This document shows positions 1-8,323 of a stretch of DNA of 57,231 bases, piece after piece. This stretch comes from Lachnospiraceae bacterium (lineage in GTDB: Bacteria; Bacillota; Clostridia; Lachnospirales; Lachnospiraceae): positions 1 to 57,231 of the forward strand of contig CAADTT010000137.1 of the NCBI GenBank assembly GCA_900752065.1. Direction: 5' to 3'. A program made the position numbers and the translations under genes. The stretch's first letter is position 1. Each line of letters opens with the position of its first letter. The notes beneath the pieces are model-generated. The model was not told the DNA's origin and did not search any database. It saw only the letters and a list, made by a program, of their open reading frames with translations.

Positions 1-292
1 AATGTTTATGTCCATTTCTCGTAAATTTCTTTTCTTGCACGATATTCAGTTGTCAATTTTCGGGTAGAATCTCATTCATTGAGATTCCGAGAAGTTATTT
101 TTCTATCATTTTGACATCCGCTTTTATGTTATCGTTCGTCCTTGGCCGGACTAAAATATTTTATGCTCTCATGTAGTTATACCACAGCAGCGAATCCAAG
201 TCAAAAAGGATTAGAAAAAAAGACCGCTCCATTAGTCAACAATATCTGTATAGACTAACAATAACATTTAGTGGAAGGTTAGGTAACGTATA
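1..292. other. AT-rich left intergenic region
   Basis: No convincing gene is seen here. A short perfect hairpin occurs at 67-87, with 7-bp arms GAATCTC and GAGATTC. It is followed by a T-rich stretch and could be the terminator of a plus-strand gene left of the window. The base composition is lower in GC than the chromosome right of 2.3 kb. Confidence 0.4.
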
Positions 293-721
293 GTGAACTT
301 TGGTGAGAAATTAAAGCAGTTAAGAAAAAGCATGCAAATGACTCAGCAACAATTAGCAGAACGTTTAGGCGTTGCGAAGTCAGTCGTGTCTTATTATGAA
401 TCTGGAGACAGATACCCTTCTTATGATGTGATGATTAAGATTGCCAAGACTTTCCATGTTACTATTGATTATCTCCTGGACATAGAGTATGAACGTACTT
501 TAAACGTCTCCGATCTCTCCGAAGAAGATATTGCCGTACTTGTAACTGTCGCTGATGCTTTAAGACGAAAAAATAGGCTTACCAAGTATCAATGCCTGAT
601 AAGCCTACACCAATCACCTCACTACCATATAAAGGGTGGGTATGTTTCCGTTTCTATATATAAAATACTCCATATACCATATACCCTATACCATATATAT
701 AAATTAATCAAAATGTTCTAA
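293..721 (+). CDS. Xre-family helix-turn-helix regulator, C-terminus apparently extended
   Basis: This is a DNA-binding transcriptional regulator. Residues 5-62 form a canonical HTH_3 (Cro/C1) domain, with MTQQQLAERLGVAKSVVSYYE as the helix-turn-helix. Residues 70-94 follow the pattern of small stand-alone Xre repressors, which normally end close to here. The start is GTG at 293, with an AGG about 9 bases upstream. The last ~48 residues are low-complexity, encoded by TA-rich repeats, and overlap the convergent gene at 704. The run of six A at 568-573 matters: one more A would give a TAG stop immediately, so the tail is probably a frameshift or assembly-error extension. It likely regulates itself or the adjacent cassette; the target is unknown. 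Confidence 0.75.
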   Translation: MNFGEKLKQLRKSMQMTQQQLAERLGVAKSVVSYYESGDRYPSYDVMIKIAKTFHVTIDYLLDIEYERTLNVSDLSEEDIAVLVTVADALRRKNRLTKYQCLISLHQSPHYHIKGGYVSVSIYKILHIPYTLYHIYKLIKMF

Positions 722-1303
722 CTTACTATTATCTGTTACAAAATCATAAATCCACACATCACCTGAATGACTAACTGTATTGCAAACATCAGAAATCTCT
801 TTAATTGTTTTCTGTAAGAAATTTTGATGAAACAAATGGATATTTCTAACATAAATTTCGCCACAAATTTGCATATCTAAGCCTGACGGTGGAAATAAAA
901 TCATCTCTGTTTTTTTACTTCCTAACTTACCATTCACATATGATACCGCATAAATGCACTTCTCATTATTTTTGTCTTTACCAGCTATAATAAAATAAGA
1001 TGAGGAATTTAATATATTCACCGCCCATTCTTCTTTTCTAATTCTCAAAGATAAAATCATTGCATTTATATTTAACAAAACATCTTCAATCTTAAAATCA
1101 TCTGCATTTTTTAATCCTTTTACAAAATCTTCAAATAATGCTTGGATTCCAGCATTTCCAGCGAAAGCAACAGCTAAATGATTATTAATCTCAACAATTT
1201 TTCTCTCATTATCGCAAAAAAATGTTCCATCTTTTTCAGACAATCTATTATCAGCAGCAAGATATAATTTGTCTTCTGTTTTATATCCCATAATAACGCT
1301 CAT
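704..1303 (-). CDS. Proteasome-beta/HslV-like Ntn hydrolase with a putative N-terminal serine
   Basis: This 199-residue protein has no obvious named family, but its N-terminal half aligns by eye with proteasome beta and HslV subunits. If the initiator Met is removed, which is expected before Ser, Ser is residue 1 and Asp falls exactly at position 17 in AADNR (proteasome A-V-D-S-R). KIVEIN lines up with the Lys33 segment and AFAGNAG with the Gly47 loop, both after one inserted residue. The C-terminal SGDVWIYDFVTDNSKLE resembles the last strands of HslV. The start is fixed by GGAAGGAAG 8 bases upstream. It is the third gene of a minus-strand cassette. Activity and assembly state are inference; a non-catalytic Ntn-fold protein is the alternative. 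Confidence 0.6.
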   Translation of the reverse strand: MSVIMGYKTEDKLYLAADNRLSEKDGTFFCDNERKIVEINNHLAVAFAGNAGIQALFEDFVKGLKNADDFKIEDVLLNINAMILSLRIRKEEWAVNILNSSSYFIIAGKDKNNEKCIYAVSYVNGKLGSKKTEMILFPPSGLDMQICGEIYVRNIHLFHQNFLQKTIKEISDVCNTVSHSGDVWIYDFVTDNSKLEHFD

Positions 1304-1323
1304 AATTTACACTTCCTTCCACA

Positions 1324-1515
1324 TCAATATATATCATTATAGCACATAGAATACATTAGAAGCAAAAAGGACTCGGCATTTCGCAGAGTCCTCATTTTTG
1401 ATACAGTAATTTCTTTGTTAACAAAAATCGCATACGCTGCGCCAATTAACAAAATAATAATTGCCAACGGTGGATAAATAAACAGCGTGATAATAAACAT
1501 AACAAACCAAAACAT
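1324..1515 (-). CDS. Small two-helix membrane protein, possibly read-through at the 3' end
   Basis: The 63-residue ORF begins with two hydrophobic segments (about residues 2-13 and 15-31), followed by a basic turn. It has an AAGGGG ribosome binding site and starts 18 bases after the zinc-ribbon gene, so the two are probably cotranscribed. The last ~23 codons run through an intrinsic terminator (1363-1393). A single-base frameshift upstream would create a TGA directly before that hairpin, so the native protein is probably about 40 residues. No function can be assigned. A role as membrane partner of the neighbouring Ntn-like protein is inference only. Confidence 0.5.
   Translation of the reverse strand: MFWFVMFIITLFIYPPLAIIILLIGAAYAIFVNKEITVSKMRTLRNAESFLLLMYSMCYNDIY
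1363..1393 (-). terminator. Intrinsic terminator inside the apparent 3' end of the small membrane ORF
   Basis: Arms AGGACTC (1368-1374) and GAGTCCT (1386-1392) form a 7-bp stem with an 11-base loop. On the minus strand a TTTTT run follows. It lies inside the reading frame of the 1324-1515 ORF. Confidence 0.6.
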
Positions 1516-1532
1516 CCGTTCATTACCCCTTT

Positions 1533-2180
1533 TTAAAAATCGCTCTTACAGTTATTGCAATGCCATTGCTTACCTATTTTACCACTTGCAGCACCTACTG
1601 TTCCAACAGATATAGCTCTACTTGTAGTTGATATTTTTTTAATATTCACTGATTGACAATATGGACATTTTACTCCATGATAATTATTAATTGTCTTCGT
1701 ATTTTTCGCCATTTGCATTACTGTTTTTTCAAAATCTTGTTGTTTAACCATTTCTTTTCTATAAGCATCTGCGTCGTGTTTATAATTATCATATATTTTC
1801 TGACGGGAGCGTAAATTATCCATTTCACCATAAATCATAATTGCGCCAAATCCGATCAAAATAATTGCAAATAGCCATGATTGACAGAAAATCATCAGAA
1901 TACCTAACACGATTGCAACAACAGCCCCCACTTGCCATGCTGTCATAATTGGTCTATGTGATGGAATTGTTATTGACCGTGTTCTTTTTTCTAATTCAAT
2001 TTGACGTATTTTTTGTTGTTTTTTTATTTCTCCTTCTAATTGTGCGTTTCTTATTTCTTCCTCTTTCCTTCTTTTTATTTCTTCAAAATATGATTTTATA
2101 CCATAACCACAATTAGGACAACTTTCAGCACTATCAGAAACATCTTCTCTTCCACATTCAGGGCACTTAATCAAAGCCAT
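1533..2180 (-). CDS. Membrane protein with N- and C-terminal zinc ribbons
   Basis: The 215-residue protein opens with a rubredoxin-like zinc ribbon (CPEC near residue 6 and CPNCG near 21). A charged helix (about 30-70) and two adjacent membrane helices (about 83-118) follow. A second helical segment leads to a C-terminal zinc ribbon with CPYC near 171 and HCNNC near the end. This architecture suggests a membrane-anchored adaptor or sensor. It is the first gene of the minus-strand cassette and has a GGAGGAAG ribosome binding site. Such proteins are common beside mobile or conflict genes in Firmicutes, but no function is established. Confidence 0.7.
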   Translation of the reverse strand: MALIKCPECGREDVSDSAESCPNCGYGIKSYFEEIKRRKEEEIRNAQLEGEIKKQQKIRQIELEKRTRSITIPSHRPIMTAWQVGAVVAIVLGILMIFCQSWLFAIILIGFGAIMIYGEMDNLRSRQKIYDNYKHDADAYRKEMVKQQDFEKTVMQMAKNTKTINNYHGVKCPYCQSVNIKKISTTSRAISVGTVGAASGKIGKQWHCNNCKSDF

Positions 2181-2300
2181 AACACTCTTCCTCCTTCGTA
2201 ATAATCCATAGTAAAAATCTCTATATTTCCTTTACCGTACAACAGTAGCATATATCTCACTGAAATTCCACTATTTTATATATTTTATTCTCTCCGCTCC

Positions 2301-3947
2301 TCAGAACGGTCTGATCGCTCCCTCCACGACGCTTCCGTCCATGGCATTCACTGTCAGGAAGCTCTGGTAGGGAGATGTGTTCATGCTCCAGGAGGGTTCG
2401 GTCTCCTCATTTCCCATCCAGTACGTCGCATAGAAGCCTATAAAATCCCACACGGGGATCAGCATCCCCTCCATTTCTGTGGCTTCATCCGGCACCCACA
2501 TATAGCCCAGCTTTATATCCGTGATGCGGATGATCTTTTTCGACTCCTCACCTGCACTGTACGTGCGGTGCAGCTCCGGCGCCTGTTCCTGAAAGATTTT
2601 CAGAATATCAGAAAACGGAAGTAAAAATACATATTCATCCGACATATCATATATTTTGGAGGGGTCGTACCATTTCACCTGTGCAAGTCCCTCATCGTCA
2701 TAAGTCACCTGAAAACATTCGGAATAGTCCTGCGTCTCGTTATCATAGGTATAACGATAGTCTGTGTAAGTAACAGGAATCCCATCCACCACCGGAGTAT
2801 AGATCAGATTCATCGCCGGCATGGGCATATTCAGGTATCCATCAAATTTTTCACATCTTTTATAAGCCGCCAGCTCCATATTCTCCAGCCCCAGAGCGTC
2901 GGTCAGGGCGTCTCCCTTTGCCCTGACCTCCTCAAACGGGGTTTCCAGCGTCCAGGCATTCTCCGTATCCGCCCCGAAATCCCCGAAAAGCTCCTGTTCT
3001 TCCGCCCCAATTTCCGCTGACGCCGCAGGCTCCTTCTGTGCTTCCGTCTCTATTTCTTCTGATGCCGCATCATACTCCCCATCTTTCCACAGCTTCTCCT
3101 GCACGGCGGCATTGCCTGTATTTTCCCCTCCCGCCAGATAGTTATCCAGATAGTATTCATGATCGGAGCTGTATGTGTTCCACTCGGGATATTCCGTATC
3201 ATAATACCCCTTCGTCAGGCAGGCCATGACACATTTAAAGTCCGAAGACCAGTTATTATTCAGCAGAAAGTTGTAAACCTGCCCGTCCACCGCGGTACTT
3301 CCCCAGATAGTATTGGAATTCCCGATGTTTCCCTGGTCCGAGAAAAATTTTTCCGCCGCGTATTTATCGTAAAGAACCTTTGTGGAAACCTCCTTCTCCG
3401 GAAAGCTCTCCGGCGCCGTATCAAGCTGCTCGTACCACCATTCCAGATTGTCCTCCATATAAGAAGCGTCCCAGCCGTAAGTTTCTGCTTCCAGATACCT
3501 CTCCTTGCTTTGCCCCTCCTGTTTTCGGATGATCTCTTCGATCTCGCTTTTGGTCCACCGAATATTTTTTTCCTGCTGCTCTTCTGTGTAGATCCGCTGC
3601 TTCAGCGAGTTTCCCTGCATCAGATTTTTCTGCAGGTTGTCCATGTCCGCCTGGTTAAAGATCCTCGTCTCCACCTTTTTCAGCCGGATTCCATCCACCT
3701 CGGGTACGGTCACCTTCGCTTCCCCCTCGATAGTTACCGAACCGTCCTCCGCTGTCAGAGCCAGAGGACAGGTCTTTGGCGCCTGCACCTGCTCCGGTAC
3801 ATTTCCCACAGTCGCCCCGTCGATCATCTTTGCCCCTGCAATGGCATTTTTCGGTTCTACGATCACCCGATCCGTCGTCGGCTGGCAGCCCAAAAGCAGC
3901 AGAGCGGCACACACCGCTCCCATGCCTGCCGCCTTTCCTTTCTTCAT
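2301..3947 (-). CDS. Large surface lipoprotein linked to a two-component system
   Basis: The 548-residue protein has a lipoprotein signal peptide with lipobox L-L-G-C (Cys21). Its mature part is long, acidic and rich in Trp and Tyr. I do not recognise a catalytic motif. The start overlaps the histidine kinase stop by four bases (ATGA), so it is translationally coupled to the kinase. This suggests a sensory accessory or an output of the system. Composition matches the core chromosome. Confidence 0.7.
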   Translation of the reverse strand: MKKGKAAGMGAVCAALLLLGCQPTTDRVIVEPKNAIAGAKMIDGATVGNVPEQVQAPKTCPLALTAEDGSVTIEGEAKVTVPEVDGIRLKKVETRIFNQADMDNLQKNLMQGNSLKQRIYTEEQQEKNIRWTKSEIEEIIRKQEGQSKERYLEAETYGWDASYMEDNLEWWYEQLDTAPESFPEKEVSTKVLYDKYAAEKFFSDQGNIGNSNTIWGSTAVDGQVYNFLLNNNWSSDFKCVMACLTKGYYDTEYPEWNTYSSDHEYYLDNYLAGGENTGNAAVQEKLWKDGEYDAASEEIETEAQKEPAASAEIGAEEQELFGDFGADTENAWTLETPFEEVRAKGDALTDALGLENMELAAYKRCEKFDGYLNMPMPAMNLIYTPVVDGIPVTYTDYRYTYDNETQDYSECFQVTYDDEGLAQVKWYDPSKIYDMSDEYVFLLPFSDILKIFQEQAPELHRTYSAGEESKKIIRITDIKLGYMWVPDEATEMEGMLIPVWDFIGFYATYWMGNEETEPSWSMNTSPYQSFLTVNAMDGSVVEGAIRPF

Positions 3948-5353
3948 TGTACTTCCCCCTTTTTCTCCAATCCGTCAAATACCACACTGATGGATGTCCC
4001 GTCATCCAGCCAGCTCTCGATCTCCAGATGTCCGTGATGGAGCGCCGCGATCTGCTTGCACAGCGCCAGACCCAGACCGATGCCCCCTGCCTTCTTGCTT
4101 CTGGACTTATCCACCATATAGAAAGCTTCCGTAATCTTCGGGATTTCCTCAGGAGGAATCCCTTTTCCCCAGTCACGGACCGTAATTTTATGATTCATCG
4201 CCAGTACATCGATCGTATCCCCCGGCCTGGAGGCTTTGATGGCATTGTCGATCAGATTCACCAGAAGGCTCTCCATCAGGTCTACATCCATGGGCATACT
4301 TCCCATGGTGCAGCTCATGACAAGCTGCATCCCTTTTTCTTTCACATGATATCTCTCCAGAGCTTCCACCCGGTCCAGAAGGCTCTGCACCTCATATTCC
4401 TCAAAATGGATGCTCTCATCATTATACAGTCCGATCAGATTCATCATTTTTCCGGAAAGCCGCCCCAGACGCTTGCACTCGGAGTTGATATATTCCAGCG
4501 CTTTCTTTTCCTGCTCCTTGCTGATCTTCACATGAAGCAGCGTGTCGGAATAACCGATGATGGATGTCATGGGCGTTTTCAGTTCGTGTGCCAGGCTTCC
4601 TAAAAGCTGCTTTCTGCGCTCAGACACCTCTTCCAGCTCTTCCACCTGACGCTCCACCTGGTCTGCCATCTTATTGAATGCCTCCGCTACCTTTCCCACC
4701 TCGTCAGAGGAACGGACACGGACTCTCCGCCGCAGATCGCCGCTGCTTAACGCCGCCGCTGTCCATTGCAGTTCATTTAACGGCCGCAGCAGCCGTTTCG
4801 TCACCCAGAAGATGATATTTACCGTCACCGCCGTAACTCCCACATAAATCGCCAGAAGCATATAGATCTGGTGACGGATATCGTCATATATCTGAGAAAT
4901 ATCCCGCACCAGCACCAGATTATAGGAGCCGCCTCCCGTGGAGGCGAACTGCTTTCCCATAATCAGGATGTAATGTCCATCCGTTTTCTGGATCACATGC
5001 TTCACCTGCTTGACATCCCACTTCGGCATGGCATCCTGATCTGTCACATCGTAGTTTGTGAGGTTTCCTGCCAGCTCCCCGTCACGAAACAGCATATAAT
5101 CCGTACCGCCGTATTTTCGCAGCGTATATTGAAGGAAGGACCGGTTTGTTTCATCCCCAAAACCCGACGGCGCATTGTTCCGGATCTCCTGCTCCAGGGC
5201 ATAGACGGTACTCGTCACCTGTCTCTGGTAGTTCGATATCGTCTGGTTTAAATTATAATTTGCTGACTGATAGACAACCGTGCCGCCGAAAACCCCCGTG
5301 GCAAGCAGTGTCGTGAACATGGCCAGCATCGAAAGCTTCTTCCATAATTTCAT
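3944..5353 (-). CDS. Membrane sensor histidine kinase
   Basis: The 469-residue kinase has a first membrane helix (about 7-28), an extracellular domain of ~135 residues, a second helix (about 163-184) and a HAMP linker (about 185-238). The HisKA dimerisation helix carries the phospho-acceptor His256 in SLAHELKTP. The HATPase_c domain contains an N box (NLIDNA) and the glycine boxes WGKGIP and GIGLGLA. It should phosphorylate the OmpR-type regulator encoded 70 bases upstream. The signal is unknown; the extracellular domain matches no sensor family I can name. Confidence 0.9.
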   Translation of the reverse strand: MKLWKKLSMLAMFTTLLATGVFGGTVVYQSANYNLNQTISNYQRQVTSTVYALEQEIRNNAPSGFGDETNRSFLQYTLRKYGGTDYMLFRDGELAGNLTNYDVTDQDAMPKWDVKQVKHVIQKTDGHYILIMGKQFASTGGGSYNLVLVRDISQIYDDIRHQIYMLLAIYVGVTAVTVNIIFWVTKRLLRPLNELQWTAAALSSGDLRRRVRVRSSDEVGKVAEAFNKMADQVERQVEELEEVSERRKQLLGSLAHELKTPMTSIIGYSDTLLHVKISKEQEKKALEYINSECKRLGRLSGKMMNLIGLYNDESIHFEEYEVQSLLDRVEALERYHVKEKGMQLVMSCTMGSMPMDVDLMESLLVNLIDNAIKASRPGDTIDVLAMNHKITVRDWGKGIPPEEIPKITEAFYMVDKSRSKKAGGIGLGLALCKQIAALHHGHLEIESWLDDGTSISVVFDGLEKKGEVQ

Positions 5354-5423
5354 AGCATCCCCCTCTGCCGGTTACCGATCCCTCCGCAACCGGTAAGCCC
5401 TGTGCCTCCGTTCATGCATCCGG

Positions 5424-6083
5424 TCAATCCTCCAGCCTGTAACCGATTTTTGGAATCGTCTTGATCACATCCGACAGTCCCAGCTTCTTTCTGAGCTGTC
5501 CGATGTGTACATCGATCGTCCGGGTTTCCCCCAGATAATCGCTCCCCCATACCTGGTTTAAGAGCTGGTCTCTGGTAAACGCCACGTTTTTATTTTTCGC
5601 CAACAGCACCAGAAGGTCATACTCCAGAGGTTTCAGCTTCACAATCTCCCCATTTTTTCTCACTTGATGCTTGGAGAGCTGAATCAGCACATCTCCCACC
5701 TCGATCTCATCCTTCTGCTTTCCAGTACGCTCCAGCACCTTTTCCACCCGGACCAGAAGCTCCAGGATCTCAAAGGGCTTTACAATGTAGTCTTCGGCTC
5801 CGGCCCGCAGCCCCTTGATCTTTGATCCCACATCGGCTTTCGCTGTCAGATAGATCACAGGGATATCCCATGCTTTCATCGTATCCATCAGCTCAAAACC
5901 ATCCTTACCGGGAAGCATGACATCTAAAAGAGCCAGATCGAAGTCTCCCTTCTCCTGAATGACCTCCTCAACCTGTGCTCCGTCAAAAACGGGCAGAACT
6001 TCATAGCCTGCCACAGTTAAATTCATACATATTAAATCTGATATCGCAGTGTCGTCTTCGATTACAAGTATTTTATTTTTCAC
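5424..6083 (-). CDS. OmpR/PhoB-family response regulator
   Basis: The 219-residue protein has a receiver domain with acidic residues Asp10-Asp11, phospho-acceptor Asp54, Thr80 and Lys102. A winged-helix DNA-binding domain follows (about 125-219). The start is GTG at 6083, with AGAGGGGG about 9 bases upstream. It is the first gene of the regulator-kinase-lipoprotein operon. Confidence 0.92.
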   Translation of the reverse strand: MKNKILVIEDDTAISDLICMNLTVAGYEVLPVFDGAQVEEVIQEKGDFDLALLDVMLPGKDGFELMDTMKAWDIPVIYLTAKADVGSKIKGLRAGAEDYIVKPFEILELLVRVEKVLERTGKQKDEIEVGDVLIQLSKHQVRKNGEIVKLKPLEYDLLVLLAKNKNVAFTRDQLLNQVWGSDYLGETRTIDVHIGQLRKKLGLSDVIKTIPKIGYRLED

Positions 6084-6109
6084 TGCCGCACACCCCCTCT
6101 ATGTTACCC

Positions 6110-6118
6110 ATTGTAGCA
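6110..6118 (-). promoter_or_regulatory. Extended -10 promoter for the two-component operon
   Basis: On the minus strand TGC-TACAAT is an extended -10 element about 27 bases upstream of the GTG start. No good -35 is visible, as expected for an extended -10 promoter. Confidence 0.5.
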
Positions 6119-6158
6119 TAAAGTCCTGCTCAAAAAATACAACAAAATGTAAATTTAA

Positions 6159-6231
6159 TAACAGTTTAGCCATGAAAAAAATAGGAAGACAGACCATGCA
6201 GGCTTGCATGGCGCCATATCTGAACGGTTAC
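6159..6231. repeat. GTAAC-N-GTTCAG inverted-repeat element, copy A
   Basis: The left end TAACAGTTTAGCC (6159-6171) and right end CTGAACGGTTAC (6220-6231) are imperfect inverted copies. A nested perfect hairpin CCATGCA/TGCATGG lies inside. It sits between the response regulator and larC. Related elements occur near 16.9, 39.3 and 50.9 kb. Confidence 0.5.
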
Positions 6232-6250
6232 GAAATCTGTCCCCGTCCGA

Positions 6251-7483
6251 TCACAACATTTCCTCTGTCTCCCGTTTCACTTCTGCATACACTTTCCCGA
6301 ACCCTTCCCCTGTTCTTCCACAGATTTCCCTGACGCTCTCGTATTCGGGCATACAGCAGATTCCATCCGGTCTTTCAATCTTCTTCAAGCGAACCATGCC
6401 ATAAGAAGTCTCCGCCGTAAGGCTCTGCCGGGGCAGCGTCCTGCGCTCCACCCGGTATCTCCGGATGCCGATAGTTGTGGTATGCAGAAAAATCAAGTCC
6501 TCCATTCTTTCTCTGTCCATCTCCGTGCAAAGCACAGAAAGCAGATATGCCGGACGGTTTTTCTTCATAAAAATCGGTGTGGCTGTCACATCCCTGGCTC
6601 CCTCCTGAAACAGAGTTTCCGAGACATAGCCCAATGCCTCTCCGGTACAGTCATCCAGATTAGTCTCCAGCATCCAGAGGGTTTCTTCCTGCTCATCTTC
6701 TTCAAACAACATTGCCCGAAGAATGTTTGCATGAGGAAAGTCCTTTTTTCCCGCTCCGTTTCCAGCCCCCAACAGCCTGCCGCCCGCCCAGTTCTGATGT
6801 ATGCCTGTCATATGCTTCCTGCTGCCTTCCGGATAAGCCTCTCTATTTTTCCTGCCATTTTCTCCGTACTCCTGAAGTACCGCCGCGATCGCCGCCCCTG
6901 TAGGTGTTATCATTTCCCCTTCCACATCTGTCAGGCGCATGGACAGGCCGCATTCCTGTACAATGTTTACAACCGCCGGGACAGGAACGGGCAGGACCCC
7001 ATGCTGGCACCTGACCTGTCCGCATCCTTCCCGCAGCTCGGAAACTACCGCCCGGCCGATGTGCAGGCTTTCGATCAGATACGCCGCACTCATGATATCA
7101 ATGATGGAATCCACGGCTCCCACCTCATGAAAATGCACCTTCTCCACCGGGACATGATGTGCCTTTGCCTCCGCCTGTGCCACGATTTCAAACATACGCC
7201 TCGCCAGAGCCTTTACTGACTCCGTCGTATCAGTTTTGTCAATGATTTCATAGATATCAGCCAGATAACGGTGTCCGTGCTGGTGCTCATCCAGAACCAC
7301 ATCAAAAGTACAGGCAGAAATTCCACATTTTTCTGTCCGTCCGGTTTCCACATGATAACCCTTGAGGGGCATACTTTTCAGCATCGCCAGCAGCCCCTCT
7401 CTGTCTGCCCCCAGATCAAGAAGAGCCGCCGCCGTCATATCTCCGCTGATGCCGGAGTTACATTCCAGGTATAATGTTCTCAT
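6251..7483 (-). CDS. larC: LarC, nickel insertion protein of the nickel-pincer cofactor pathway
   Basis: LarC-family proteins (formerly DUF111) insert nickel into the pyridinium-3,5-bisthiocarboxylic acid mononucleotide cofactor used by lactate racemase and related enzymes. The 410-residue protein starts with the family signature LECNSGISGDM. It has the His-rich segment DEHQHGHRYLADI and the HFHEVGAVDSIIDI motif. In the lactobacillus protein, LarC arises by programmed frameshifting between two ORFs; here both halves are in one uninterrupted frame. It begins 2 bases after larB ends, indicating coupled expression. Confidence 0.92.
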   Translation of the reverse strand: MRTLYLECNSGISGDMTAAALLDLGADREGLLAMLKSMPLKGYHVETGRTEKCGISACTFDVVLDEHQHGHRYLADIYEIIDKTDTTESVKALARRMFEIVAQAEAKAHHVPVEKVHFHEVGAVDSIIDIMSAAYLIESLHIGRAVVSELREGCGQVRCQHGVLPVPVPAVVNIVQECGLSMRLTDVEGEMITPTGAAIAAVLQEYGENGRKNREAYPEGSRKHMTGIHQNWAGGRLLGAGNGAGKKDFPHANILRAMLFEEDEQEETLWMLETNLDDCTGEALGYVSETLFQEGARDVTATPIFMKKNRPAYLLSVLCTEMDRERMEDLIFLHTTTIGIRRYRVERRTLPRQSLTAETSYGMVRLKKIERPDGICCMPEYESVREICGRTGEGFGKVYAEVKRETEEML

Positions 7484-7485
7484 CC

Positions 7486-8241
7486 TTATCTTTTCCCCTT
7501 TCCTTCTGCCAGACGGTTGATCTGGGTCGCAATATAGGCAGCGCCGTATCCATTATCTATATTTACGACCGAGATTCCATTCGCACAGGAATTCAGCATA
7601 CTCAAAAGCGCCGATACGCCGCCGAAATTCGCCCCGTAACCGATGGACGTGGGAACAGCGATCACCGGCTTATCTGCCAGACCTGCCAGCACACTTCCCA
7701 GTGCACCCTCCATGCCCGCAATGGCAATGATACAGTTCGCCTGACAGATTTCCTCCCTTTTTGACAGCAGACGATGGATTCCTGCCACGCCCACATCATA
7801 GTATCTCGATACCCTGGTTCCAAAAAATTCCGCACACTGAGCTGCTTCTTCTGCCACTGGAATATCCGCCGTCCCCGCCGTGCAGACTGCTACTCTACCC
7901 ATAAGCTCCGGCTTTTCAAATTCTATTTTTACGATCCGTGACACGTTATCATAGCTCAATTCCGGGAATCTTTCTTTCAGCAGCTCATACTGATGCACAC
8001 TTGCCCGTGTTCCCAGCACATTGATCTGATGCTCATAAAAATTCTCGAAGATTCCGCATAAATGCTCATCTGTTTTTCCCTGACAAAATACCACTTCTGC
8101 AAAACCGGAGCGAAGCCTGCGGTGATGATCGATCCTGGCAAACCCCAAATCCTCATAAGGGAGATTCTTTAATTCCTTTGCCGCATCCTGTACCGTTTTT
8201 TCCCCGTCCCTGACCTGCTGAAGCAATTTTTCAACATCCAT
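7486..8241 (-). CDS. larB: LarB, nicotinate adenine dinucleotide carboxylase/hydrolase
   Basis: LarB carboxylates nicotinic acid adenine dinucleotide and cleaves off AMP, giving the biscarboxylated mononucleotide precursor of the nickel-pincer cofactor. The C-terminal two-thirds is PurE-like, with GTADIPVAEEA, AGMEGALGSVLAGL and VAVPTSIGYG. I place the start at the internal ATG (8241), which has GAGGGA just upstream. This gives 251 residues, close to the family length of ~246; the longer frame to 8304 lacks support. LarE and lactate racemase are not in the window. Confidence 0.9.
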   Translation of the reverse strand: MDVEKLLQQVRDGEKTVQDAAKELKNLPYEDLGFARIDHHRRLRSGFAEVVFCQGKTDEHLCGIFENFYEHQINVLGTRASVHQYELLKERFPELSYDNVSRIVKIEFEKPELMGRVAVCTAGTADIPVAEEAAQCAEFFGTRVSRYYDVGVAGIHRLLSKREEICQANCIIAIAGMEGALGSVLAGLADKPVIAVPTSIGYGANFGGVSALLSMLNSCANGISVVNIDNGYGAAYIATQINRLAEGKGKR

Positions 8242-8323
8242 GACAATCCCTCGCTTTTTACTTCTTTGTACCGCTATTGTATCAAAGCCCCGCTCTGCTG
8301 GCAACCAGAAAGAATCCTGCTTC

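Noticed and set aside
3159..4037. Long plus-strand frame of 292 codons
   Set aside because: It is antisense to the lipoprotein and kinase genes, has a composition like a complement of coding DNA, and has no ribosome binding site.
6251..7483. Programmed frameshift in larC
   Set aside because: The reading frame is continuous over the full family length, so no frameshift is needed.
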